Assembly (NCBI GenBank): GCA_018818065.1
Contig: JAHISV010000005.1
Span: 1,098,527-1,162,526 of the forward strand
DNA length: 64,000 bases
Direction: 5' to 3'
Source of the DNA: Bacteroidota bacterium
Lineage (GTDB): Bacteria; Bacteroidota; Ignavibacteria; Ignavibacteriales; Melioribacteraceae
Shown: in pieces, positions 8,126-17,596 of the stretch
How positions within the stretch are numbered: position 1 is the stretch's first letter
Layout: each line of letters begins with the position of its first letter
Position numbers and translations under genes: made by a program
Notes under the pieces: model-generated
The model's input: the letters and a program-made list of their open reading frames with translations, nothing else
Told to the model about the DNA's origin: nothing
Database searches by the model: none

Positions 8126-9187
8126 TTAATCTACGTTTTTAATCCATCCATAACGATCTTCAATTCTTGCGTATTGGATATCAGTAATTTCTTTGTAAAG
8201 TTTCTTACTCAATTCGCCTGGTTCATCATCACTGAAGTTTACCATTTTCTCATCAAATTTGATTTTACTTACTGCAGAAATTACGGCTGCTGTTCCGGTG
8301 CCGAAAACTTCTAACAAATTACCAGCTTCATTGGCTTCAAATACTTCGTCGATAGTAATGTCGCGTTCTACCATATTGTAACCCCAGTCCTTAAGGACTT
8401 GAATTGCGGACATCCTGGTAACACCGGGAAGAATTGATCCGGTTAGCCGGGGAGTTGCAACTTCGTCTTTGAAACGGATGAATAAATTCATTGTGCCAAC
8501 TTCTTCTATAAAACGCTGTTCAATGGCATCCAGCCATAGTACTTGCGCGTAACCTTCGGCTTTTGCTTCGGCTTGTGCTTTTAAACTTGCAGCGTAGTTG
8601 CCGGCACATTTGCAGTCGCCAACGCCTTTACGAACCGCGCGAACATAATTACGTGTGCAGTAAATCGGTACTGGCTTAAATCCCTGTGGATAGTATGGTC
8701 CAACCGGACTTAGAATAATGAACAATTTGTACTTATTAGCTGGTCTAACGCCCAATGCTGGTTCTGTTGCACACATAAAGGGGCGAATGTAAAGTGAATA
8801 CCCTGGCTGAGTTGGAATCCAGTCTTTTTCAATACTTATCAGTTTAGTAAGTGCATCCATCACAAAGTTTACGTCGAAGGTTGGCATGCACAAACGGGCA
8901 GCTGAGTTGTTCATTCTTTCAAGATTCTTATCAGGGCGAAATATTGCAATGTTTCCGTTATCCTGCTTGTATGCTTTTAATCCTTCAAATATGGCCTGAC
9001 CATAGTGTAAACTCATGGCGGCAGGACTCATAGCAAAATCTTCATACTTTTTAATTGTAGCATTTTTCCACTCGCCCCCTTCCCAATCCATAACGAACAT
9101 ATGGTCAGAAAAGTTAGCTCCAAACACTAAATTGTCTGGCAATACAACGGGTGTGGTTCTGTTTACTTTTTCAATTTTTAGTTCCAT
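8126..9187 (-). CDS. ilvE: Branched-chain amino acid aminotransferase (type II)
   Basis: 353 residues, matching the large (eukaryote-like) class IV BCAT form. Visible motifs are HYGQAIFEGLKAY, RPFMCATEPALGVRP, GVGDCKCAGNYAASL with the PLP lysine at K193, IEEVGTMNLF and GSILPGVTR. It transfers amino groups between Leu/Ile/Val and 2-oxoglutarate, making glutamate. This fits the glutamate-centred gene content of the region. It stands alone, without ilv biosynthetic neighbours, and is divergent from the MlaE-like permease gene. Confidence 0.94.
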   Translation of the reverse strand: MELKIEKVNRTTPVVLPDNLVFGANFSDHMFVMDWEGGEWKNATIKKYEDFAMSPAAMSLHYGQAIFEGLKAYKQDNGNIAIFRPDKNLERMNNSAARLCMPTFDVNFVMDALTKLISIEKDWIPTQPGYSLYIRPFMCATEPALGVRPANKYKLFIILSPVGPYYPQGFKPVPIYCTRNYVRAVRKGVGDCKCAGNYAASLKAQAEAKAEGYAQVLWLDAIEQRFIEEVGTMNLFIRFKDEVATPRLTGSILPGVTRMSAIQVLKDWGYNMVERDITIDEVFEANEAGNLLEVFGTGTAAVISAVSKIKFDEKMVNFSDDEPGELSKKLYKEITDIQYARIEDRYGWIKNVD

Positions 9188-9613
9188 AATAACCTCGTAT
9201 AATTTTATACTGAACGAAAAATATTAAAAAAAGAAATTATATGACAGGTGAAAAGTGATGTAGATGGCCCTTCAATATCAAAGTCCAAGCAATGCGGCGT
9301 ACAATGTGTGAAACAAATTCTTTTTTTTAAATTTAAAACTCAAGTCATTGCCTTGCAAAAAGTCCAATCCATAAAAACTTGTCCGTTTGAAAAATATATT
9401 TGTTTCTTTTTATGAACTTGCACGGCTTTATGTACCGACAGAATAACATGCAGTCATTCAAATTTTCTGGTAGACGCCCTCTTTGACGAAACAGCAGTAT
9501 TCTTCAGCGACTAAATTAATCGAATTTGTGTATCGGGGATGGTCTGAGCCCCTCCCCTACAAAATCAGTTTTACATCCATAAAATTATTATCTTGCCCCA
9601 TAACAATAATAGA
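9188..9613. other. Intergenic region between divergent ilvE and mlaE-like gene
   Basis: No supported gene. One GC-rich hairpin stands out at 9535-9557 (GGGGATGG pairing with CCCTCCCC around TCTGAG, one mismatch). It sits in otherwise AT-rich sequence and looks like another dispersed palindrome of this genome. Promoters for both flanking genes must lie here, but I could not pick one out with confidence. Confidence 0.5.
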
Positions 9614-10390
9614 ATGGTGTTCATGAATCCTGTGCAGGCGGTTGGCAGAAAAACTTTAAACTTCTTCGAAGAATTCGGGCAAATAAGCCTTTTGTTCTTC
9701 CGTATTCTCCGTTCCTTAAAAGATGTTATCCGAAGCCGCAAACTGATCCTCTTTCAAATGGAACACATAGGCGTTAACTCGCTCCCATTGGTTGTGATAA
9801 TTGCGACGTTTACAGGTGCTGTTTCCGCATGGCAGGCGGCTTACCAATTAAAAGGAATTGCGCCACTATCATTTTTAGGTGCTGCGACAAGCCGCGCAAT
9901 TATAACAGAGTTGGGACCTGTTTTAACAGCTATTGTTATTGCCGGAAGGGTTGGTGCATCTATTGCGGCTGAACTCGGTTCAATGAAAGTTACCGAACAA
10001 ATTGATGCGCTCGAGACGATGGGGATCAGTCCCATTCGTTACCTTGCCATGCCAAGGGTTCTTGCTGCCATCATAATGATGCCCATTCTTATAATATTCG
10101 CCAACGTAATTGCCATTGGCGGGGCATATTTTATTTCTAACATGTTTCTTGATGTATCCTTCAATGTATTTTTCGATTCCGTTCAGCGTTTCTTTCTCTT
10201 CAGCGATTTCAATTTCGGACTCCTGAAAGGTGTTATTTTCGGCGGCGTTACAGCCCTTCTGGGATGTCATATCGGGTTCAAAACCGAAGGGGGTGCCGAG
10301 GGTGTAGGGCAATCTACTATCAGGTCTTTTGTACTCGGTGCTGCTATGATATTGATAGTAGATTATATCCTTTGGTCACTTCTTTTTTAG
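9614..10390 (+). CDS. mlaE: MlaE/YrbE-family ABC transporter permease
   Basis: About 258 residues from the ATG at 9614 (a TTG at 9593 and an ATG at 9623 are alternatives). It is all-alpha with five or so membrane helices, and the family's conserved centre is plain: ELGPVLTAIVIAGRVGASIAAELGSM and EQIDALETMGISPIRYLAMPRV. MlaE permeases move phospholipids between inner and outer membranes with an ATPase (MlaF) and an MCE protein (MlaD). Neither partner follows here; the next gene is a GDH 320 nt away. So either the partners are elsewhere or the operon has been split. Confidence 0.9.
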   Translation: MVFMNPVQAVGRKTLNFFEEFGQISLLFFRILRSLKDVIRSRKLILFQMEHIGVNSLPLVVIIATFTGAVSAWQAAYQLKGIAPLSFLGAATSRAIITELGPVLTAIVIAGRVGASIAAELGSMKVTEQIDALETMGISPIRYLAMPRVLAAIIMMPILIIFANVIAIGGAYFISNMFLDVSFNVFFDSVQRFFLFSDFNFGLLKGVIFGGVTALLGCHIGFKTEGGAEGVGQSTIRSFVLGAAMILIVDYILWSLLF

Positions 10391-12051
<1,661 letters not shown>

Positions 12052-12084
12052 TAATTATTATTTCATAACAATGAGATAGATAGT

Positions 12085-12121
12085 ACCGGTTACTTTAACG
12101 AGTAACCGGTATTGTTTTTTT
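12085..12121 (+). terminator. Rho-independent terminator after gdh1
   Basis: ACCGGTTACT (12085-12094), loop TTAACG, AGTAACCGGT (12101-12110), then ATTGTTTTTTT. The stem is a perfect 10 bp. The T-run ends only six bases before the ATG of the next gene, leaving no room for a separate promoter downstream of it. Confidence 0.9.
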
Positions 12122-12126
12122 ATACC

Positions 12127-15100
12127 ATGGTAGATTACACAATTAAATCCCGTATTGAAGAAGTCTTTGGTAACCGCATTAAGCGTTTTCAAAAATTGAT
12201 GCGATTTAAGATAAGAGATATTCTTCTTGTATCAAGTCTTTACGACAACTATCTGTTTGAAGAAGACGGTCGTTTGTATGAATTGATACGTGAAGAATAC
12301 CAATCCTTAAATCTGAGTCATGCACCCGAAATAACCCATGTAACAACTGGGGAAGAAGCTATTCAGCTTCTGAAGGATGAAAACAGATACGACCTTATTA
12401 TTACAACGGTCCATATCGAAGACATGAACGCGGTTACCTTTGCAGAAGAGTTGATTAAGGAAGAAATTCAAACCCCAAGAATTCTCCTTGCTTATGATAA
12501 CAGGGAACGAAAAGATATTGAAACAAATTACGACACTTCGGTTTTTGACAAAATATTTATCTGGCAGGGCGACTACAAACTTCTTATTGGAATTATTAAA
12601 TATATTGAAGATAAGCTAAATGTGGAGGACGATACAAGGAATGTGGGTGTTCAGTCTATCATTTTGGTTGAAGATAATGTAAAGTTTTATTCAACGTATC
12701 TGCCTCTTATTTATACCGAAATATTTGATCAGTCTCAGCGCTTAATTGCCGGTGGCGTTAACATGACTCACCGTTTTTTAAGGATGCGTGCCCGTCCCAA
12801 AATTTTGTTGTGTACTACTTACGAAGAGGCATGGAGCTATTTTGTAAAGTATAAAGAATTTCTTTTGGGAATAATTTCGGATATTGAATTTCTCCATGAT
12901 GGAGTTAAAGACCCGGAAGCCGGGTTAAAGTTTGCGCGTAACGTGCGCAAGGAAGTGCATGATATACCTATTCTTCTTCAATCAAGTAAAGACCATAGTA
13001 TTCAGGCATACGAAGTTGGCGCATCCTATCTTCATAAGAAATCCCCAAGACTTCTTCATGACTTAAGAAAATTCATGGTGTCAAATTTTGGTTTCGGTGA
13101 TTTTACATTCAGAACCCCGGATGGACAGGAAGTTGCCACAGCTAATAATCTCAAGACTTTGCAGGAAGCTCTGGAAAACGCTCCGGAAGCATCCATTCTT
13201 TATCACGCCGAAAGAAATCATTTTTCCAACTGGTTAAAGGCCAGAACGGAATTCTGGCTGGCGAGCAGGCTTCGCCCAAGTCGTGTAACGGATTTTAATA
13301 ATACCGCGGAACTACGGCAGTCTCTCATCAACGAGGTGAAAAACTACAGAGAGATGAGATTACGTGGCATTATTACGGATTTTCGTAAGGATTATTTTGA
13401 TCCATATAATAGTTTTGCCCGAATAGGTGGTGGTTCGCTTGGTGGAAAGGCCAGGGGACTTGGTTTTATAAATACACTTATCAATAATTTTAGTGTGCGG
13501 GACAAATTTGAAGATGTTGAAGTTTATGTCCCATCTGCTATAGTAATTGCAACGGAAACATTCGACTTTTTTATGGAGGAGAATGATCTTTTCAACTTTG
13601 CTATGGCAGAGGAAGATGATTCTGTTATTCTGAGAAGGTTCAGAGAGGCGGAAAAATTTCCTGAAGAAATTAAAGATAGATTGCGCGAATTCTTGAATCT
13701 TATAAAGGATCCTTTGGCTGTTAGATCATCAAGTTTATTGGAAGATTCACAGTTCCAGCCTTTTGCCGGTGTGTATGAGACTTTTATGATTCCAAATGAT
13801 AATGAGGATATTGAAATACGTTTGGAAGAATTGATTATTTCTATTAAAAGTGTATACGCGTCAACTTTTTCAAAGAATGCCAAAGATTATCTTAAAGCCA
13901 CTTCTTACAGATTAGAAGAAGAGAAAATGGCTGTAATTATTCAAAAACTGGTTGGTGCAAAAAGAGGAACAAGATTCTATCCTGATTTTGCCGGTGTTGC
14001 TAAATCACACAACTTTTATCCTGTCCCGCCACAAAAGTCAGCAGACGGTATCGCGCTTGTCGCGCTTGGTCTGGGTTTTTATGTAGTTGGTGGCGGAAAT
14101 ACGGTAAGGTTCTGCCCTCAGTATCCTAAGCATTTGCTCCAGTTTTTCTCAACAAGAAATACCATAAAAAATGCACAGCAAAACTTTTTTGCCCTGGATC
14201 TTGAAAATAAACATGATAAAAATGACGAGAACTTTCCCGAAGCATGCGTGGTAAACTATCCGCTGCGGGTTGCAGAAAAGGACGAAACTCTTTTTTATGT
14301 TGGTTCCACCTACTCGGCAGAAAATGATATGGTGTATGATGGTATCTCCAGGCAAGGTTCTCGCGTTGTAACTTTCGCGCCAATTCTAAAACATAAAATG
14401 TTTCCACTCCCGGAAATACTTGGTTTGCTGCTTAAACTTGGCAAATGGGGAATGGGCACTCATATTGAAATAGAATTTGCCGTAAATACAAAAGTTCCAC
14501 CGGGGCATCCAAAAGAATTTGCTTTACTTCAAATGCGCCCCATGGTTCTTGGAAGAGAGTCGGAAGATTTTGATGTTAACAGTTATGAGAAAGAAACGCT
14601 TGTTTGCAATAGTCAAAATGTATTAGGCGATGGAATAATTACTGATATAAAAGATGTGATTTTTGTTGATATAGATAAGTTTGATAGAGGTAAGAGCAAA
14701 GAAGCAGCGCTTGAAGTTGCAAAACTGAACGAGCAAATGGTAAATGAAAAGTGTCAATATATTCTTATTGGTGTAGGGCGTTGGGGAAGTCTGGATAAAT
14801 GGCTTGGTATTCCCGTTACCTGGGATCAGATTTCAGGCGCAGCGGTGATTATTGAATCCGGGTTCAGGGATTTTGTTGTTGAGCCATCACAAGGTTCTCA
14901 CTTCTTCCAGAATATCACTTCATTCAGAATAGGTTATTTTACAGTTAAGCACGGCAGCGATGCTGAACATATTGATTGGGATTGGTTAAGAAGTATAGAA
15001 CCCCTTAAACAAGGGGCCTTTACAACACATATTAGAACGGAAAATCCTTTTACAGTTAAGATTAACGGGCAGAAAAATAAAGGAATTATTATAAAGCCGA

Positions 15101-15171
15101 AGGAAAGTCAGGAAGCAGAAGTCAGAATTCAGGAGCCTGAGGTTAGTAGCTCGGATGATACTAAAAGTTAG
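12127..15171 (+). CDS. Receiver-PEP-synthase-like ATP-grasp protein, copy 1
   Basis: About 1014 residues from the ATG at 12127 (a TTG at 12112 lies inside the upstream terminator). Residues ~30-165 form a receiver-like domain without the usual phospho-Asp (DLIITTVHIED). Residues ~178-320 form a second receiver with acidic pair ILVEDN, phospho-Asp in IISDIEF (D252) and Lys in YLHKKSP. Then comes a PEP-synthase/PPDK-type ATP-grasp domain (~430-800: FARIGGGSLGGKARGLGF, DPLAVRSSSLLEDSQFQPFAG, EFALLQMRPM). No phosphohistidine or TIM-barrel PEP domain follows. Instead there is a conserved C-terminal block, GVGRWGSLDKWLGIPV and PSQGSHFFQN. Similar proteins occur in Bacteroidota as PEP/pyruvate-binding domain proteins; function unknown. 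Confidence 0.88.
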   Translation: MVDYTIKSRIEEVFGNRIKRFQKLMRFKIRDILLVSSLYDNYLFEEDGRLYELIREEYQSLNLSHAPEITHVTTGEEAIQLLKDENRYDLIITTVHIEDMNAVTFAEELIKEEIQTPRILLAYDNRERKDIETNYDTSVFDKIFIWQGDYKLLIGIIKYIEDKLNVEDDTRNVGVQSIILVEDNVKFYSTYLPLIYTEIFDQSQRLIAGGVNMTHRFLRMRARPKILLCTTYEEAWSYFVKYKEFLLGIISDIEFLHDGVKDPEAGLKFARNVRKEVHDIPILLQSSKDHSIQAYEVGASYLHKKSPRLLHDLRKFMVSNFGFGDFTFRTPDGQEVATANNLKTLQEALENAPEASILYHAERNHFSNWLKARTEFWLASRLRPSRVTDFNNTAELRQSLINEVKNYREMRLRGIITDFRKDYFDPYNSFARIGGGSLGGKARGLGFINTLINNFSVRDKFEDVEVYVPSAIVIATETFDFFMEENDLFNFAMAEEDDSVILRRFREAEKFPEEIKDRLREFLNLIKDPLAVRSSSLLEDSQFQPFAGVYETFMIPNDNEDIEIRLEELIISIKSVYASTFSKNAKDYLKATSYRLEEEKMAVIIQKLVGAKRGTRFYPDFAGVAKSHNFYPVPPQKSADGIALVALGLGFYVVGGGNTVRFCPQYPKHLLQFFSTRNTIKNAQQNFFALDLENKHDKNDENFPEACVVNYPLRVAEKDETLFYVGSTYSAENDMVYDGISRQGSRVVTFAPILKHKMFPLPEILGLLLKLGKWGMGTHIEIEFAVNTKVPPGHPKEFALLQMRPMVLGRESEDFDVNSYEKETLVCNSQNVLGDGIITDIKDVIFVDIDKFDRGKSKEAALEVAKLNEQMVNEKCQYILIGVGRWGSLDKWLGIPVTWDQISGAAVIIESGFRDFVVEPSQGSHFFQNITSFRIGYFTVKHGSDAEHIDWDWLRSIEPLKQGAFTTHIRTENPFTVKINGQKNKGIIIKPKESQEAEVRIQEPEVSSSDDTKS

Positions 15172-15295
15172 ATGAATGATTTTTTAGGGTATTAATGAAT
15201 TGTTCTACTGTTAAATTGCTGCATTGTTGTTGGAATAAATCGTTAAGATAGAATGTGATAATTTATAATCTGAAAAATTATATTTTATTTTTGTG

Positions 15296-15316
15296 AGCGC
15301 TGTAGGTGCGATATTA
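15296..15316 (+). repeat. Decayed palindromic element
   Basis: AGCGCTGTAGGTGCGATATT matches the element at 17333-17353 (AGCGCCGTAGGCGCGATATT) with two C/T differences. Both differences turn a G-C pair into G-T within the GCGCC/GGCGC stem, so an RNA hairpin could still form. It lies in the 274-nt gap between the PEP-synthase-like gene and the pgi end; I see nothing else there except the tandem octamer. Confidence 0.5.
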
Positions 15317-15372
15317 CGTTAAAAGAAAAATTGTAATAATACCCAGCTCCTGCGTAGCGAAATTATTATTTT

Positions 15373-15444
15373 TCACTTAGTCACTTAGTCACTTAGTCAC
15401 TTAGTCACTTAGTCACTTAGTCACTTAGTCACTTAGTCACTTAG
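15373..15444. repeat. Tandem repeat: nine exact copies of an 8-bp unit TCACTTAG
   Basis: Nine uninterrupted identical copies of TCACTTAG span 72 nt and end one base before the pgi stop codon. On the transcribed strand of pgi the unit is CTAAGTGA, which has stop codons in several frames. The perfect identity points to recent slippage expansion, so copy number is likely variable. Confidence 0.97.
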
Positions 15445-15445
15445 T

Positions 15446-17077
15446 TCATCCTTCCATAAATGATTTCAATAGTTCTGATGTTGAAACATTCAATCCAGAA
15501 AACACTTCAGGATTAGCCGGATCTTTTTTATAGAGTTTCATTCTTTCTCTGATATTAATACCAAGTTCTTTACCCAACTCAACACCAAACTGGTCAAAAC
15601 TATTTATTCCCCAGATGAAACCTTTAGCGGCTGTACGGTGCTCAAGAAGGGAAAGAAGAAGTCCGGCGGCAAATGGATTTTGGTTTTTTAATAAAAATAC
15701 ATTTGAGGGTCTGTTACCCGTAAATACCTTATGAGGAAGTTCGTTTTCTTTACCAAATGCAAGCGCATCCGGTTGAGCAAAGAAATTTGTCATCAATTCT
15801 TCGTGCAGTGAAATTTCTTCATTGCTTTCCACTTTATATTGAGGATTGATAAACCCTATAAAATCGATCGGGACGATGCTGCTTCCCTGATGAAGAAGTT
15901 GAAAATACGAGTGCTGACTATTAGTTCCGGGCTCCCCAAAAATGACTTCACCGGTATCGAACTCAACACTTCTGCCAGAAAGGTCTACTGATTTCCCGTT
16001 GCTTTCCATTTCGGTCTGCTGGCAGTGCGCGGCATATTTATGCCATGCCTGGCTGTAGGGAACAATGGCTCTGGTTTTGTAACCCATAAAATTTATGTTC
16101 CACAGATCAATCAGTCCGGCTAGCACAGGTATGTTTTTCTCAAACGGCTGATTCTGAAAATGCTGATCCATCCAAAAGGCGCCTTTAAGGATTTCAACAA
16201 AATTATCATACCCAAGATAGAGTGACAGTGGTACGCCTCCAACGGCAGATGTAGCGCTGAAACGACCTCCAACCCAGTCCCAGAAACCGAACATGTTTTC
16301 CGGATCGATGCCGAATTCTTCAACTCTCTTCTGTGCGGTTGAAACCGCTATAAAATGTTTCTTGATTACTTCGGGATCATCTCCCAGGGAATTTGTCATC
16401 CAGGATTTCACGGCTCTGGCGTTCGCCATTGTTTCGGCCGTTGTAAAAGTTTTTGAAACTATAATTACCAGTGTTTCAGCAGGATTAAGTTTTTCTGTTT
16501 TTCTCACAAAATCAGTCGGATCAACATTGGCAATAAAGTAGAGATTCATTCCCTCGATAGCCGAAGCCTTTGAAACTTCCGCTAAATATTCCGGACCCAG
16601 ATATGAACCACCAATTCCGACAGAAACAATATTTTTTAGTTTATCTCCTTTAACCCCAAGCAATTCTCCGTTTATTATTTTTTTCGAGAAACCTTCAATC
16701 TTGCTCAACACAGCTTTTATATCCGGCATTACGTCATTTCCATTAAGGTAAACATTGTTCCCGGAAAAATTACGCAACGCTGTATGTAAAACTGATCTTT
16801 GCTCTGTAACGTTTATTTTTTCTCCGGCAAACATGCTGTTAATACTGCTTTTCAAATCCGTTTCTTCAGCCAGTTCAAGAAGAGTATCCATTACCTCTTC
16901 TGTTATCAATTGCCTTGTATAGTCAAATAGCACATGATCGGTTGATTGAGAAAAATGCTCTCTTCTTCTGGGATCAGACTCGAACCAGTTCTTTAAATCG
17001 GGTTCAAGTTTCTTACGTAAATTTTTCAGTTTCGCCCAGGCTTTTGTTTCATTTACTGGTGTTCGCTGCTCACTCAT
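15446..17077 (-). CDS. pgi: Glucose-6-phosphate isomerase
   Basis: 543 residues, the normal length of the long PGI form. SIS-type sugar-phosphate motifs are present: VSVGIGGSYLGPEYLAE, VSKTFTTAETMANARAVK, GFWDWVGGRFSATSAVG, and the family signature GTNSQHSYFQLLHQG with IVPIDFIGF. It interconverts glucose-6-P and fructose-6-P in glycolysis and gluconeogenesis. It is transcribed against its neighbours and has palindromic or tandem repeats on both sides, so it looks like a single-gene unit. It is the only central-sugar gene in the window. Confidence 0.96.
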   Translation of the reverse strand: MSEQRTPVNETKAWAKLKNLRKKLEPDLKNWFESDPRRREHFSQSTDHVLFDYTRQLITEEVMDTLLELAEETDLKSSINSMFAGEKINVTEQRSVLHTALRNFSGNNVYLNGNDVMPDIKAVLSKIEGFSKKIINGELLGVKGDKLKNIVSVGIGGSYLGPEYLAEVSKASAIEGMNLYFIANVDPTDFVRKTEKLNPAETLVIIVSKTFTTAETMANARAVKSWMTNSLGDDPEVIKKHFIAVSTAQKRVEEFGIDPENMFGFWDWVGGRFSATSAVGGVPLSLYLGYDNFVEILKGAFWMDQHFQNQPFEKNIPVLAGLIDLWNINFMGYKTRAIVPYSQAWHKYAAHCQQTEMESNGKSVDLSGRSVEFDTGEVIFGEPGTNSQHSYFQLLHQGSSIVPIDFIGFINPQYKVESNEEISLHEELMTNFFAQPDALAFGKENELPHKVFTGNRPSNVFLLKNQNPFAAGLLLSLLEHRTAAKGFIWGINSFDQFGVELGKELGINIRERMKLYKKDPANPEVFSGLNVSTSELLKSFMEG

Positions 17078-17596
17078 TTTATCATCTCCAGTGCGGATAA
17101 TTCTTATAATATTTTTTATAATTAATGGAAGTAAAATACTTAAAATGATTGGTTAAAGAAAATGGGGAGACGTTGAAACGTAGAGAAGTAGAGACCGAGA
17201 GATGAAGAGATCAAAAAAGCAAAAAGATCAACAAATAAAGGACAAAGATCGGGAGTGTGGACAGCACTGGTTATTTGCTGAATACAAGATTCATAATGTC
17301 GCTCCTGACGGAGCTGGACCGATGTTTATATTAGCGCCGTAGGCGCGATATTATGGTGAAAATCGAAAACATATCCCAGCCAAAAGCCCCGGCGGGGCGG
17401 TAGTATTTGAATCTTGTCGGAACTACTTAGTTTTTTTGTGCTAGATCTTTTCAACAGGTAATCCTTCAACTCGAAATCCGTGATAGTCCTTCTATTCTGT
17501 CTCCTGAATTCTGACTCCTGTATTCTGCTTTCTGCCCTTGACTCAATCCTTCATTAAGATTAAGTTAGAATTGTTTTTCAACATATATATCAGCCA
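17078..17596. other. Intergenic region upstream of pgi and the histidine kinase, with palindromes
   Basis: About 520 nt with no supported gene. It contains three short GC-rich palindromes: GCTCC-TGAC-GGAGC (17301-17314), GCGCC-GTA-GGCGC (17334-17346) and GCCCC-GGC-GGGGC (17386-17398). A purine-rich stretch at 17155-17260 precedes them, and low-complexity TTCTG/CTCC repeats lie at about 17480-17540. Promoters for both divergent genes must be here; none is obvious. Confidence 0.6.
17301..17398. repeat. Cluster of three short palindromes
   Basis: Three 5-bp GC stems with 3-4 nt loops lie within 100 nt (arms at 17301/17310, 17334/17342 and 17386/17394). The middle one recurs in decayed form at 15296 beyond pgi. 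Spacing and loop size resemble the larger hairpin arrays at 20.9-22.2 kb, suggesting one family of REP-like elements. Confidence 0.6.

Noticed and set aside
9980..10312. 110-codon open frame antisense to the MlaE-like gene
   Set aside because: The plus-strand frame is a clear permease; the antisense frame lacks any recognisable pattern.
12127..15171. Calling the protein PEP synthase or pyruvate phosphate dikinase
   Set aside because: Only the ATP-grasp domain is shared; the catalytic His and PEP-binding domains are missing, so that reaction is not supported.
15373..15444. CRISPR-like repeat array
   Set aside because: The unit is 8 bp with no spacers and no cas genes are near; it is a simple tandem repeat.
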